From: Rhizosphaericola mali
GTDB taxonomy: Bacteria > Bacteroidota > Bacteroidia > Chitinophagales > Chitinophagaceae
Direction of reading: 5' to 3'
NCBI RefSeq assembly: GCF_004337365.2
Contig: NZ_CP044016.1
Coordinates: 496,001 to 560,000 of the forward strand
DNA: 64,000 nucleotides
The position numbers were made by a program, and so were the translations under genes. The notes beneath the pieces are model-generated. The model did no database searches, was not told the DNA's origin, and worked only from the letters and a program-made list of their open reading frames with translations. Of this stretch, positions 53,178 through 61,077 are shown piece by piece (within the stretch, counting starts at the first letter, position 1; each line of letters opens with the position of its first letter).

Positions 53178-54152
53178 ATGGTAAATAAAGATTTGATTAT
53201 CATCGGTGCAGGTCCGATTGGATTGAGTTGTGGTATTGAAGCAAAAAAAGCAGGTTTAGATTATACAATTATAGACAAAGGAGCCCTTACCAATAGTATT
53301 TTTAATTACCCAATATTCATGCGATTTTTCTCTACGGCGGAGCGTTTGGGTATTGGCGATTTACCATTTATGTGCATTGCGCCCAAGCCAGGACGCCAAG
53401 AAGCATTGGAATATTACCGCAATGTTGTAGAATTTTTCCAATTAAAAGTGCAATTATTCGAAGAGATTTTTTCCGTACAAAAAGAGGCTGATGGTACATT
53501 TACTGTAACAAGTGCCAAAGCAACCTATAAAGCGAAATATATAGTAATTGCTACTGGATTTTACGATATTCCTATGTATCTAAATGTTCCAGGAGAAGAT
53601 TTACCCAAAGTCCGCCATTATTATAAAGAACCACACGAATATGCTTTTCAAAAAGTGATCGTTGTCGGTGCAAGTAATTCATCCGTAGATGCCGCATTGG
53701 AAACATGGCACAAAGGCGCTGAAGTTACCATCGTTGTGCGCGGTGAGGAAATCGGTCAACGTGTAAAATATTGGGTAAAACCTGATATGGAAAATCGTAT
53801 CAAAGAAGGAAGTATTAAAGCTTTATTTCATTCCAATATCAAAGCGATTCGGGAAAATGAAGTGGATATAGAGACGCCTGATGGAGTGATAACTATGGAA
53901 AATGATTTTGTATTGGCGTTGACTGGTTATCGTCCCAATTTTGATTTTTTGGAAAAAATAGGCATTCAATTAGAAGGTGCGACTTTACATCCTAGTCATG
54001 ATGAAACGACGATGGAAACCAATGTTGCAAATATGTATTTGGCTGGTGTCGTTTGTGGTGGATTAGAAACGCATCTTTGGTTTATTGAAAATTCCAAAGA
54101 TCATGCGGGTCGTATCATGCAATCCATTTTAACTAAGGAAAATAAAGCGTAA
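53178..54152 (+). CDS. YpdA-family putative bacillithiol disulfide reductase
   Basis: A 324-residue FAD/NADPH flavoprotein. LIIIGAGPIGLSCGIEAKKAG is the FAD-binding motif, VIVVGASNSSVDAALETWHKG the NADPH-binding motif and MYLAGVVCGG the second FAD motif. It lacks the CxxC of thioredoxin reductase, as YpdA does. YpdA reduces bacillithiol disulfide in Firmicutes; members occur in many Bacteroidota (family knowledge), which suggests a bacillithiol-type redox system here. A 52-residue membrane peptide follows after 2 bp. Confidence 0.88.
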   Translation: MVNKDLIIIGAGPIGLSCGIEAKKAGLDYTIIDKGALTNSIFNYPIFMRFFSTAERLGIGDLPFMCIAPKPGRQEALEYYRNVVEFFQLKVQLFEEIFSVQKEADGTFTVTSAKATYKAKYIVIATGFYDIPMYLNVPGEDLPKVRHYYKEPHEYAFQKVIVVGASNSSVDAALETWHKGAEVTIVVRGEEIGQRVKYWVKPDMENRIKEGSIKALFHSNIKAIRENEVDIETPDGVITMENDFVLALTGYRPNFDFLEKIGIQLEGATLHPSHDETTMETNVANMYLAGVVCGGLETHLWFIENSKDHAGRIMQSILTKENKA

Positions 54153-54154
54153 AT

Positions 54155-54313
54155 ATGCCTTCCAAAAATAATCCTCGTCGTCGTATTAGTTTGGCTGGAC
54201 TCATCATTATTGGTGCGGTGCTTGGACTTTTGATTAAAAATATTAAAATCGGAATGATTATCGGAATTGTTCTCGGAGTTTTAATTAGTTCGATTGCATT
54301 TAGAAATAAGTAA
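54155..54313 (+). CDS. Small two-helix membrane protein (52 residues)
   Basis: ATG 54155 to TAA 54311-54313, beginning MPSKNNPRRRISLAGLIIIG and ending IAFRNK. A basic start leads to two glycine-rich hydrophobic helices around a turn at KNIKIGM. The gene starts 2 bp after ypdA, so it is probably cotranscribed. It resembles short glycine-zipper membrane proteins; function unknown. Confidence 0.65.
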   Translation: MPSKNNPRRRISLAGLIIIGAVLGLLIKNIKIGMIIGIVLGVLISSIAFRNK

Positions 54314-54639
54314 TTTCTTTTTGATAAAAAGTAACGAAGAATCTCTCTCTTTTTTCTTAATAAAAAAGAAACAAAATATCAATTTCGTCTGAAGGCAACC
54401 CTTCGGAACGTTCAAAAATGGCTCGTGTACATTTTTTGCTAGCAGATAATAATTTTTAAACGTCGAACTTTATGCAAAAAAAACAGCTCCACCATTTTCT
54501 TCACTTTGCTGCCAGACGAAAATTGGAGCACTCTAGTCTCTAAATTTTTATAATTATATTTTTCTCATGGGCATTATTGGATTTTAATTAATACAATAGA
54601 GCCTTGTTCTTTTCTATTAAGTGAAAGGAACGATAAAAA
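54314..54639. other. Intergenic region after the small membrane gene (326 bp)
   Basis: It contains a string of A/T-run hairpins (CTTTTTT-6-AAAAAAG near 54351-54370) and a 146-bp element with terminal inverted repeats at 54380-54525. After 54525 it is AT-rich, converging on the topB stop, without a visible terminator. No ORF longer than about 20 codons looks real. Confidence 0.6.
54380..54525. mobile_element. Candidate MITE-like non-coding element with terminal inverted repeats
   Basis: The ends CAATTTCGTCTG (54380-54391) and CAGACGAAAATTG (54513-54525) are inverted repeats with one extra base. A GAAGG-4-CCTTC hairpin lies just inside the left end. There is no ORF inside. No target-site duplication is obvious. 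A structured dispersed repeat is the alternative. Confidence 0.45.
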
Positions 54640-56745
54640 TTATTCCACCTCAAACTCAAATTGATCATTCATTTTTATTTTTCCTTCCACTTTATTTCCA
54701 TTGAGTTCAAGATCTTTCAATTTGGTAGTTTTCCCTTTGGAAATAAGATCTGCCATTTGCTTGTCAGTGAGCGTTTTTCCAAATAGTTGGAATGGTAATT
54801 TGAATCCGCAAACTTGAAAATTTTTACAACCCAAAGCTTGTTTTCCTTTTACTAATGGATGAATTTTACATTTTGGACATGTTAATTCAGCTAAAGGATC
54901 CTTTTTTACAACTGGCTTTTTAGGTTCTTTTTCTGTCGCAGTTTCTTCTTTATTATCTGTATGAACGATGGAAATTTTCTTTTGATTTTCGTTTTTGACA
55001 GTTTGTACCAATTCCGAAACCATTTCGATTAATTCATTTTTGAACGTCGATAATTCGTAATTTCCTTTTTCGATGAGATTCAATTTGTATTCCCATTGAC
55101 CGGTCAATTCGGGGCTTTTCAATAATTCATTGTGAATTGTATCAATCAGATCAATGCCCATTTTGGTAGCGATCAGGTTCTTTTTTTTCTTTTCGACGTA
55201 TTTACGCTTTTGTAAAGTTTCAATGATATTGGCGCGCGTTGATGGGCGACCAATCCCATTTTGTTTCAAAACTTCTCGTAATTCTTCATCCTCAATTTGT
55301 TTGCCTGCAGTCTCCATCGCACGCAAAAGCGTTGCTTCCGTATATAATTTAGGCGGCGTTTTTTTCCCTTTATGTACAAATGGCGCATGTGGACCAGACT
55401 CCCCTTCAGAAAATAAAGGCAAGATTTTTTCCTCCTCTTTATCCTTGCTATCTTTTTCCTCTTTTGGATAAAGTGCACGCCAGCCTTCGGAAAGAATTTG
55501 TTTACCAGTTGCTTTGAATTCAATTTTATCTACTTTACCCAAAACGGTTGTATTGGAAACAATACATTCCGGATAAAAAACCGCGATAAACCTGCGCGCA
55601 ATCATATCATACACGCGTTTTTCGTCCTGTGAAAGATATTCTGGATATTCTCCCGTCGGAATAATTGCATGGTGATCGCTGACTTTGGTATTGTCAAATA
55701 CGTTTTTGGACATGGGAATGGGGGCTTTTAAAATCGGCTCAATCCATTTGGTGTAAATTGTCATATTTGCCAAAATTTCAGGCACTTTAGGGTGTAAATC
55801 TTCGGATAAATACGTCGTGTCCACACGCGGATAAGTCACTAATTTTTTCTCATACAGACTTTGAACCAATTTGAGGGTTTGTTCGGCGCTATTGCCATAC
55901 TTTTTGTTGGCATCTACCTGCAAACCTGTTAAGTCGTACAATTTGGGATTTTTTTCCCGTCCTTCTTTCTTTTCAAAACTGACAATTTCGAAAGGAAATT
56001 TTTCCAAATATTCCTTGCCTTTGATGGCTTTTTCTTCTGATTTTAAGCGTTCAATCGTTGCGGTAAATTCAGTTTCTTTAAATATGGTTTTTAATTCCCA
56101 ATAATCTTCTGCGATAAAAGCATCAATTTCTTTTTGTCTTTGTACCATCATGGCTAGGGTAGGCGTTTGTACTCTTCCGATGGATAAAACAGCTTTATTT
56201 TCTCCATATTTTTTGGTGTAAAGACGTGTTGCATTCATTCCCAAAAGCCAATCACCAATTGCACGTGCACTTCCTGCAGCGTACAAATTGTCGTATTTAC
56301 TGCCTTCAAATAAATGTTCAAAGCCTTCTTTAATTGCCGCTTCTGTCAAGGAAGAAATCCACAATCTTTTTACAGGCGCCTTACTTTGAGATTTTAAGAT
56401 GACCCAACGTTGAATCAATTCTCCCTCTTGCCCAGCATCCCCACAATTAATGATCAATTCGCAATTTTCTAATAAGGACTTGATGACGTCAAACTGCTTT
56501 TCAATTCCTTTGTTGCTAATTAGTTTGATACCAAAATTGGGAGGAATAATAGGTAAATCCGAAATATTCCAAGATTTCCAATGTTCCGAATAATCATGTG
56601 GCTCTTTCAACGTACATAAATGCCCAAAAGTCCAAGTAACCTGATAGTCATTTCCCTCAAAATAACCATCTTTTCGGGTTTTGGCCCCCAAAATCTGTGC
56701 TATTTCTTTGGCTACACTTGGTTTTTCGGCAATACATACTTTCAT
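54640..56745 (-). CDS. topB: DNA topoisomerase III
   Basis: About 701 residues of a type IA topoisomerase. The TOPRIM start is MKVCIAEKPSVAKEIAQILG, the metal residues follow in ELIINCGDAGQEGELIQRW, and the active-site Tyr is in LVTYPRVDTTYL. The C-terminal end has a single C4 zinc-finger-like segment (CPKCKIHPLV...ALGCKNFQVCGFKLPF). A frame extension to 56757 adds MIHW, but ATG 56745 gives the family start. Divergent from the decarboxylase. Confidence 0.93.
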   Translation of the reverse strand: MKVCIAEKPSVAKEIAQILGAKTRKDGYFEGNDYQVTWTFGHLCTLKEPHDYSEHWKSWNISDLPIIPPNFGIKLISNKGIEKQFDVIKSLLENCELIINCGDAGQEGELIQRWVILKSQSKAPVKRLWISSLTEAAIKEGFEHLFEGSKYDNLYAAGSARAIGDWLLGMNATRLYTKKYGENKAVLSIGRVQTPTLAMMVQRQKEIDAFIAEDYWELKTIFKETEFTATIERLKSEEKAIKGKEYLEKFPFEIVSFEKKEGREKNPKLYDLTGLQVDANKKYGNSAEQTLKLVQSLYEKKLVTYPRVDTTYLSEDLHPKVPEILANMTIYTKWIEPILKAPIPMSKNVFDNTKVSDHHAIIPTGEYPEYLSQDEKRVYDMIARRFIAVFYPECIVSNTTVLGKVDKIEFKATGKQILSEGWRALYPKEEKDSKDKEEEKILPLFSEGESGPHAPFVHKGKKTPPKLYTEATLLRAMETAGKQIEDEELREVLKQNGIGRPSTRANIIETLQKRKYVEKKKKNLIATKMGIDLIDTIHNELLKSPELTGQWEYKLNLIEKGNYELSTFKNELIEMVSELVQTVKNENQKKISIVHTDNKEETATEKEPKKPVVKKDPLAELTCPKCKIHPLVKGKQALGCKNFQVCGFKLPFQLFGKTLTDKQMADLISKGKTTKLKDLELNGNKVEGKIKMNDQFEFEVE

Positions 56746-56877
56746 CCAATGAATCATTTTGTTCGACGTGCAAATTATTTCAAAATGATGGGAAATATAG
56801 ATTTTAAAGAAAAATCATATTCACAACAGTGTCTTTGCCATTTGAAAGCGCTATTTTGCGTAGCCAAATTATTAGAC

Positions 56878-58104
56878 ATGAAATATTGGAAAAGATTATC
56901 TGCATCTGAACAAGATCGTATCATCACTGAAGCATTGGAAAAAAATATCAGCTATGCGCAAAATAGTTATTCGCTCGGCGTTCCTGCTTCTCAATTGGAC
57001 GAAAAAGTGTTTGATGATAAGGTTTCTTTTCTAAAAGATGCACCGCTTTTACGTACTTATGTTGCCAATCCCAATCATATCGGCTGTCATACTATGGGCA
57101 ATTCCGAATTGTTTTTTGCGGGCACGCAAAAATTGGAGGCGGAAGTAATCGAACTATTATCTGTAGATGTTTTGCATGCGGAAGAAAATAGTTGCGACGG
57201 ATTTATTGCAGCAGGAGGGACGGAAGCCAATCTGCAAGCTTGTTGGATTTATCGTAATTATTATGCCAAAGAATTTGGAGCAAAAAATGTGGAAATCGTA
57301 ATAATTAGTTCGGAGGATACGCACTATTCTATTCCCAAAGCGTCTAATTTATTGTCTATTGATTGGATTTCAGTTCCTGTTGATCCCGAATCAAGAGAAA
57401 TCCGCTCCGAGGAAGTGAAATCGTTGGTTCAAAAAGCCGTTGCCCAAGGTAAAAAATACTTTATAGTTGTTACTAATATGGGCACGACTATGTTTGGAAG
57501 TGTGGATGATCCGCATATTTATTCAGATGTATTCAAACAAATGAATTTGCCATTTTGCATGCATGTTGATGGTGCATTTGGAGGATTTATTTACCCGATT
57601 AGTCAACCCGAAAATTTACTCAATTTTCATAGTACCGATGTGATTTCCATCACTTTAGATGCGCATAAAATGTTGCAAGCACCTTATGGAACGGGCGTAT
57701 TTCTCATTCGGAAAAATTGGATGAAATATGTTTATACGGAGGAGGCGCAATATGTTCACGGGATGGATATTACCCTCAATGGTAGTCGTAGTGGAACCAA
57801 TGCGGTGGCTGTTTGGATGATTTTGAATACCTATGGACCGTTTGGATGGTTGGAAAAAATCAACAAATTACTGTATCGAACGACTTATTTGTGTGACAAG
57901 TTACTCACTAGAAAAATTTCCTTTTATAGAAATACATCCATGAATATCGTAACTATAAAAGCCAATGCGATAAAAGAAGATGTGGCCGAAAAATATGGTT
58001 TGGTTCCAGATTCACACGATCAACCTAATTGGTATAAAATTGTGGTAATGGACCATGTGGATCTGGATATTTTGGAAAAATTTATTGCGGATTTGGATAA
58101 ATAA
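56878..58104 (+). CDS. PLP-dependent group II decarboxylase
   Basis: About 408 residues. FIAAGGTEANLQACWIYRNYY, VTNMGTTMFGSVDD, HVDGAFGGFIYPI (PLP Asp) and ISITLDAHKMLQAPYGTGVFLI (PLP Lys) match glutamate, tyrosine and aspartate decarboxylases. The substrate (Glu, Asp or an aromatic amino acid) is not decidable; members of this length occur in Bacteroidota. The frame runs far upstream inside topB, but ATG 56878 begins the family-like segment MKYWKRLSASEQDRI. A start at 56785 is possible. Confidence 0.82.
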   Translation: MKYWKRLSASEQDRIITEALEKNISYAQNSYSLGVPASQLDEKVFDDKVSFLKDAPLLRTYVANPNHIGCHTMGNSELFFAGTQKLEAEVIELLSVDVLHAEENSCDGFIAAGGTEANLQACWIYRNYYAKEFGAKNVEIVIISSEDTHYSIPKASNLLSIDWISVPVDPESREIRSEEVKSLVQKAVAQGKKYFIVVTNMGTTMFGSVDDPHIYSDVFKQMNLPFCMHVDGAFGGFIYPISQPENLLNFHSTDVISITLDAHKMLQAPYGTGVFLIRKNWMKYVYTEEAQYVHGMDITLNGSRSGTNAVAVWMILNTYGPFGWLEKINKLLYRTTYLCDKLLTRKISFYRNTSMNIVTIKANAIKEDVAEKYGLVPDSHDQPNWYKIVVMDHVDLDILEKFIADLDK

Positions 58105-58105
58105 A

Positions 58106-58906
58106 TTACAATTTCTCCGCATATAAATGATAGCCTTCTTCATATGTTGCTAGAACAACTTTACTATTTTTGAGTATCCAAATAGCTTTTGGTGTATCAT
58201 TATGTTTAGAAAATAATGTGGAGTATTGTTTGGCTAATTCAGTTTGATCAATGGAATCGGAGTATGTTGATTCTCCATAATTAGCTAACATAAGGTTGTA
58301 AAGAAAATTATATTGATCAATATTTTCAATTGTATTATTGATAGAATTGGTTCTGGTTATGACATTAATCACATTGTTACTTTTTTTATAGCTAAAATAA
58401 TATTTATAATAAGTATTTGGTTTTCCAATGTAATAGACATTATCTTGATCAGACCATTGTATTCCTAAGAAATCAGAACTAGAGTCTTTTAGAATCGTAA
58501 TTTTAAAAGAAGAGTCTTCTGCTACTACTTTGTTTTCGTTGTATGCGATAGTTTTGATAGTGAATACCCCAGGTATATAAAAATAATTATCCCAACTTAT
58601 TAAGTGATATATTCCTCCTCCTTTTTTTGATAAATGTAATAAAACACTTGTATCGGCACCTGTCAAATAGGTTGTAATGGAATCAATATTTCCCGTATAG
58701 TTAGTTCTATTCAGAATTTGTAATTTCGAAAATGCTGTGATAGTATCCGAACTAGTTGTAAGTTTAAAAGATACACTTGTTGGTTTTTCAGTTGGTACAC
58801 TATCTGCATTCGGTATTGTAGTTTCTCCCGAAATATCATGATTTTTTGAACAAGAAATGACTAAAATACTGGTTATAAAAATTGTGAGTAATGACTTTGT
58901 TAGCAT
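58106..58906 (-). CDS. Lipoprotein of unknown function
   Basis: A 266-residue protein with a lipoprotein signal (LLTIFITSILVISC, Cys19) followed by a Thr/Ser-rich beta-like domain (SVSFKLTTSSDTITAFSKLQ, VFTIKTIAYNENKVVAEDSSFK). The first part looks like an immunoglobulin-like fold. No known motif. It converges head-on with the decarboxylase, 1 bp apart. Confidence 0.6.
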   Translation of the reverse strand: MLTKSLLTIFITSILVISCSKNHDISGETTIPNADSVPTEKPTSVSFKLTTSSDTITAFSKLQILNRTNYTGNIDSITTYLTGADTSVLLHLSKKGGGIYHLISWDNYFYIPGVFTIKTIAYNENKVVAEDSSFKITILKDSSSDFLGIQWSDQDNVYYIGKPNTYYKYYFSYKKSNNVINVITRTNSINNTIENIDQYNFLYNLMLANYGESTYSDSIDQTELAKQYSTLFSKHNDTPKAIWILKNSKVVLATYEEGYHLYAEKL

Positions 58907-58997
58907 AATAATGGTTTAAATAATAGGTTCGCAAACATAATAGTTTTGTACGACTATTTTCTAAGAAATATTATGTTCATAATTTCATAACTAACAA

Positions 58998-59030
58998 TAA
59001 CGCCCACATGATCTAATCATGTGGGCGTTA
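58998..59030. terminator. Terminator after the SDR gene
   Basis: A perfect 15-bp stem TAACGCCCACATGAT-3-ATCATGTGGGCGTTA, just past the SDR stop on the minus strand. Confidence 0.85.
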
Positions 59031-59034
59031 TTAT

Positions 59035-59754
59035 TTAACTCAATTTTGCCATGGCTTCATGGATGACTTGCGTTACTTTTTTGGTCATTCCAACGGGTAT
59101 TTCGACTTGATTTTTTTCTAAACCCAAATACAATTCATCTGCGACTTCAGAAGGTGGAATACCATCTTTACCGCCAATTTCATTAGAAAAGTCTGTATTT
59201 ACAAGAGGAGGGAATACTTCGAATACATGTAGATTTGGGTGCTCCGTATAGCTCGCTCTCAATGCGGTTGTATAACCATGCAAAGCAGCTTTTGATGCGC
59301 TATAGGTTGGAATTAATGGATGACTTCTATATGCTGCGATAGAGGAAATATTGACAATTGCAGCAGTTTCTTTTTGTAATAAATGTGGTAGCATTAGTTC
59401 GGTAAAATGAATAATTGCAATATAATTAGTATTGATTTCTTGCAATGCTTTTTCGTGTACATTAGTTGTTTGGTCCAAACGGTAACTATAGGCAAATCCT
59501 GCGTTATTGATGATAATATTTACTTCAGGATGGTTATTTTTCAACTCATTAGCAATGCGGATTCTATCACTTTCGAGCGACAAATCTCCTTGTATGGCGA
59601 TCGCATTGTGTAGCTCAGCCAACGCCCTTTGTAATCTTTCTTGATTGCGGCCATTGATGATAATATTATTTCCATCGCTTAATTTTTTTGCGATTGCGAA
59701 TCCGATTCCAGCACTTCCACCACTTATAAATATGGTATTTCCTGTTGTTTTCAT
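59035..59754 (-). CDS. SDR-family oxidoreductase (DltE-like)
   Basis: A 239-residue short-chain dehydrogenase. TIFISGGSAGIGFAIAKKL is the NAD(P) Gly motif, NIIINNAGFAY the NNAG motif, INISSIAAY contains the Ser and YSASKAALHGY the Tyr-Lys of the catalytic tetrad. DltE-like, non-specific. Divergent from an HxlR regulator with two operator-like palindromes between (59781-59831), so it is probably under redox control. Confidence 0.85.
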   Translation of the reverse strand: MKTTGNTIFISGGSAGIGFAIAKKLSDGNNIIINGRNQERLQRALAELHNAIAIQGDLSLESDRIRIANELKNNHPEVNIIINNAGFAYSYRLDQTTNVHEKALQEINTNYIAIIHFTELMLPHLLQKETAAIVNISSIAAYRSHPLIPTYSASKAALHGYTTALRASYTEHPNLHVFEVFPPLVNTDFSNEIGGKDGIPPSEVADELYLGLEKNQVEIPVGMTKKVTQVIHEAMAKLS

Positions 59755-59780
59755 GTTATTTCAGTTAAATAATTTAATTT

Positions 59781-59831
59781 TACTTTCGTTTTGCAAGTGT
59801 AAAATTATAAAATACTTTCAAAATGCAAGTA
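59781..59831. promoter_or_regulatory. Two direct repeats of a palindromic operator
   Basis: TACTT-9-AAGTG at 59781-59799 and TACTT-9-AAGTA at 59813-59831, both with the inner sequence TC....TTGC / TC....TGC. They are 32 bp apart centre to centre (about three helical turns). They lie between the SDR and HxlR genes and fit HxlR binding sites. The second covers an ATG at 59823, so the HxlR start must be downstream. Confidence 0.6.
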
Positions 59832-59855
59832 TTTTTGATAAAAAATATTTTTGAT

Positions 59856-60263
59856 ATGGTAAAAAAAAGATCAGATTGTCCGATAAGTTGTTCGCTTGAT
59901 ATATTTGGAGATAAATGGAGTTTGTTGATTATCAGGGATTTAATGTTAAAAGGATCATGTACTTATGGAGATTTTCAAAAGTCAGATGAAAAAATTGCGA
60001 CCAATATTTTGGCAGCAAGATTATTGCAGATGGAAGAAAATGGTTTGATTTCTAAGTCCGAACATCCAGATAGCAAAGCAAAAGTGTTATACAAACTCAC
60101 ACAAAAAGGTATTGATTTGCTCCCGATCTTGGTAGAGATTCAATTATGGGCGGATAAATATGTGGATTTGACTCCGGAGCGTCGAGCGATTATTGAATCT
60201 GTAAAAAAAGATAAAAATCAATTTATCGCTAAGCAAATGGACGCATTAGTCAATACTTTTTAA
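59856..60263 (+). CDS. HxlR-family transcriptional regulator
   Basis: A 135-residue winged-helix regulator: MVKKRSDCPISCSLDIFGDKWSLL, RLLQMEENGLISKS and YKLTQKGIDLLPILVEI are HxlR hallmarks. Two Cys near the start (Cys8, Cys12) may sense oxidants. The frame opens at 59823, inside an operator; the ATG at 59856 gives the standard start. Divergent from the SDR gene, which it probably controls. A small basic gene follows after 2 bp. Confidence 0.88.
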   Translation: MVKKRSDCPISCSLDIFGDKWSLLIIRDLMLKGSCTYGDFQKSDEKIATNILAARLLQMEENGLISKSEHPDSKAKVLYKLTQKGIDLLPILVEIQLWADKYVDLTPERRAIIESVKKDKNQFIAKQMDALVNTF

Positions 60264-60265
60264 AT

Positions 60266-60418
60266 ATGGCATCCAAGAAAAAAGGACAATTAACAGCCTC
60301 CAAAGAATGGGCGAAACACTTACGCAAATTTTCCAAAAGACAATATTGGAAAGGCGAGCGCAAAGCTGGTAAAAAGAATATACGACTGGAGATGTATGTA
60401 AAAAGAGGAAAAAATTAG
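60266..60418 (+). CDS. Small basic protein (50 residues)
   Basis: ATG 60266 to TAG 60416-60418. The product starts MASKKKGQLTASKEWAKHLR and is rich in Lys and Arg (KRQYWKGERKAGKKNIRLE). It starts 2 bp after the HxlR stop, so it is translationally linked. No family recognised with certainty; it may bind nucleic acid (from charge only). Confidence 0.6.
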   Translation: MASKKKGQLTASKEWAKHLRKFSKRQYWKGERKAGKKNIRLEMYVKRGKN

Positions 60419-60508
60419 CTTCATCTTTCTTATCTCTTAGATAAATCGCAGAAATTTTAATTTAATCTGAAATTATATTAATTCGCGGAGGATTTGTCTA
60501 AAATTAGA

Positions 60509-60516
60509 TAAATTTG
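60509..60516 (+). promoter_or_regulatory. Possible -7 box (TAAATTTG) for the OsmC gene
   Basis: TAAATTTG, 22 bp before ATG 60539. No -33 at normal spacing. Confidence 0.35.
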
Positions 60517-60538
60517 TCCTTCTTAAACAGACAGGATT

Positions 60539-60961
60539 ATGGCAAGTATAGAATTGAATTTGGTAAACGGTCAGTACGGATTTGAGGCAAAAGATCAAAG
60601 TGGTCACATAACAAAAATGGATACCAAACCAGAAATGGGCGGCCAAGATTTTGGAACAAGACCTATGGAATTGTTGTTAGAGGCTTTAGCTGGTTGTAGC
60701 AGTGTAGATGTAGTAAGTATTTTATCCAAACAAAAACAAGACTTGCAAGGCTTGAAAGTTTTGGTAAATGGAGAACGTGCGGCGAAAGATGATTTGAGTC
60801 TTTGGAAGGATATTCAAATAGAATTTCAATTGAAAGGCGATATTGATCCTCAAAAAGCAGAGAAAGCGGTTAGTTTGTCTATTCACAAATATTGCTCGGT
60901 TGCAGCGACTTTAGTAGCCGCAGGAGCGGAGATTTCCACGAAAGTGACGATTGAGAAGTAA
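60539..60961 (+). CDS. OsmC-family protein
   Basis: A 140-residue OsmC/Ohr-fold protein. RPMELLLEALAGCSSVDVVSIL contains one conserved Cys, and the end reads SLSIHKYCSVAATLVAAGAEI with the second Cys. The two-Cys pair suits peroxidase activity on organic hydroperoxides, in the YhfA/OsmC branch. Cytoplasmic, single gene. It starts 120 bp after the small basic gene. Confidence 0.85.
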   Translation: MASIELNLVNGQYGFEAKDQSGHITKMDTKPEMGGQDFGTRPMELLLEALAGCSSVDVVSILSKQKQDLQGLKVLVNGERAAKDDLSLWKDIQIEFQLKGDIDPQKAEKAVSLSIHKYCSVAATLVAAGAEISTKVTIEK

Positions 60962-61077
60962 ATTTGAGATGTGAAATATGAAAAGTGAAATGGATGAATA
61001 ACGTTTTGCTTTTCAGATATAACAGAAATGTATTTTCCAAAAGAGCATTGAATTGCTCGCAATTAATATAAAGCAAA

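Noticed and set aside
54314-54639. tRNA or retron gene in the gap after the small membrane gene
   Set aside because: No cloverleaf, no reverse transcriptase and no conserved RNA core were visible; only hairpin repeats.
56620-56877. N-terminal extension of the PLP decarboxylase frame that runs inside topB
   Set aside because: It overlaps topB in an opposite frame and gives no family-like sequence before residue 87; the real start is near 56878.
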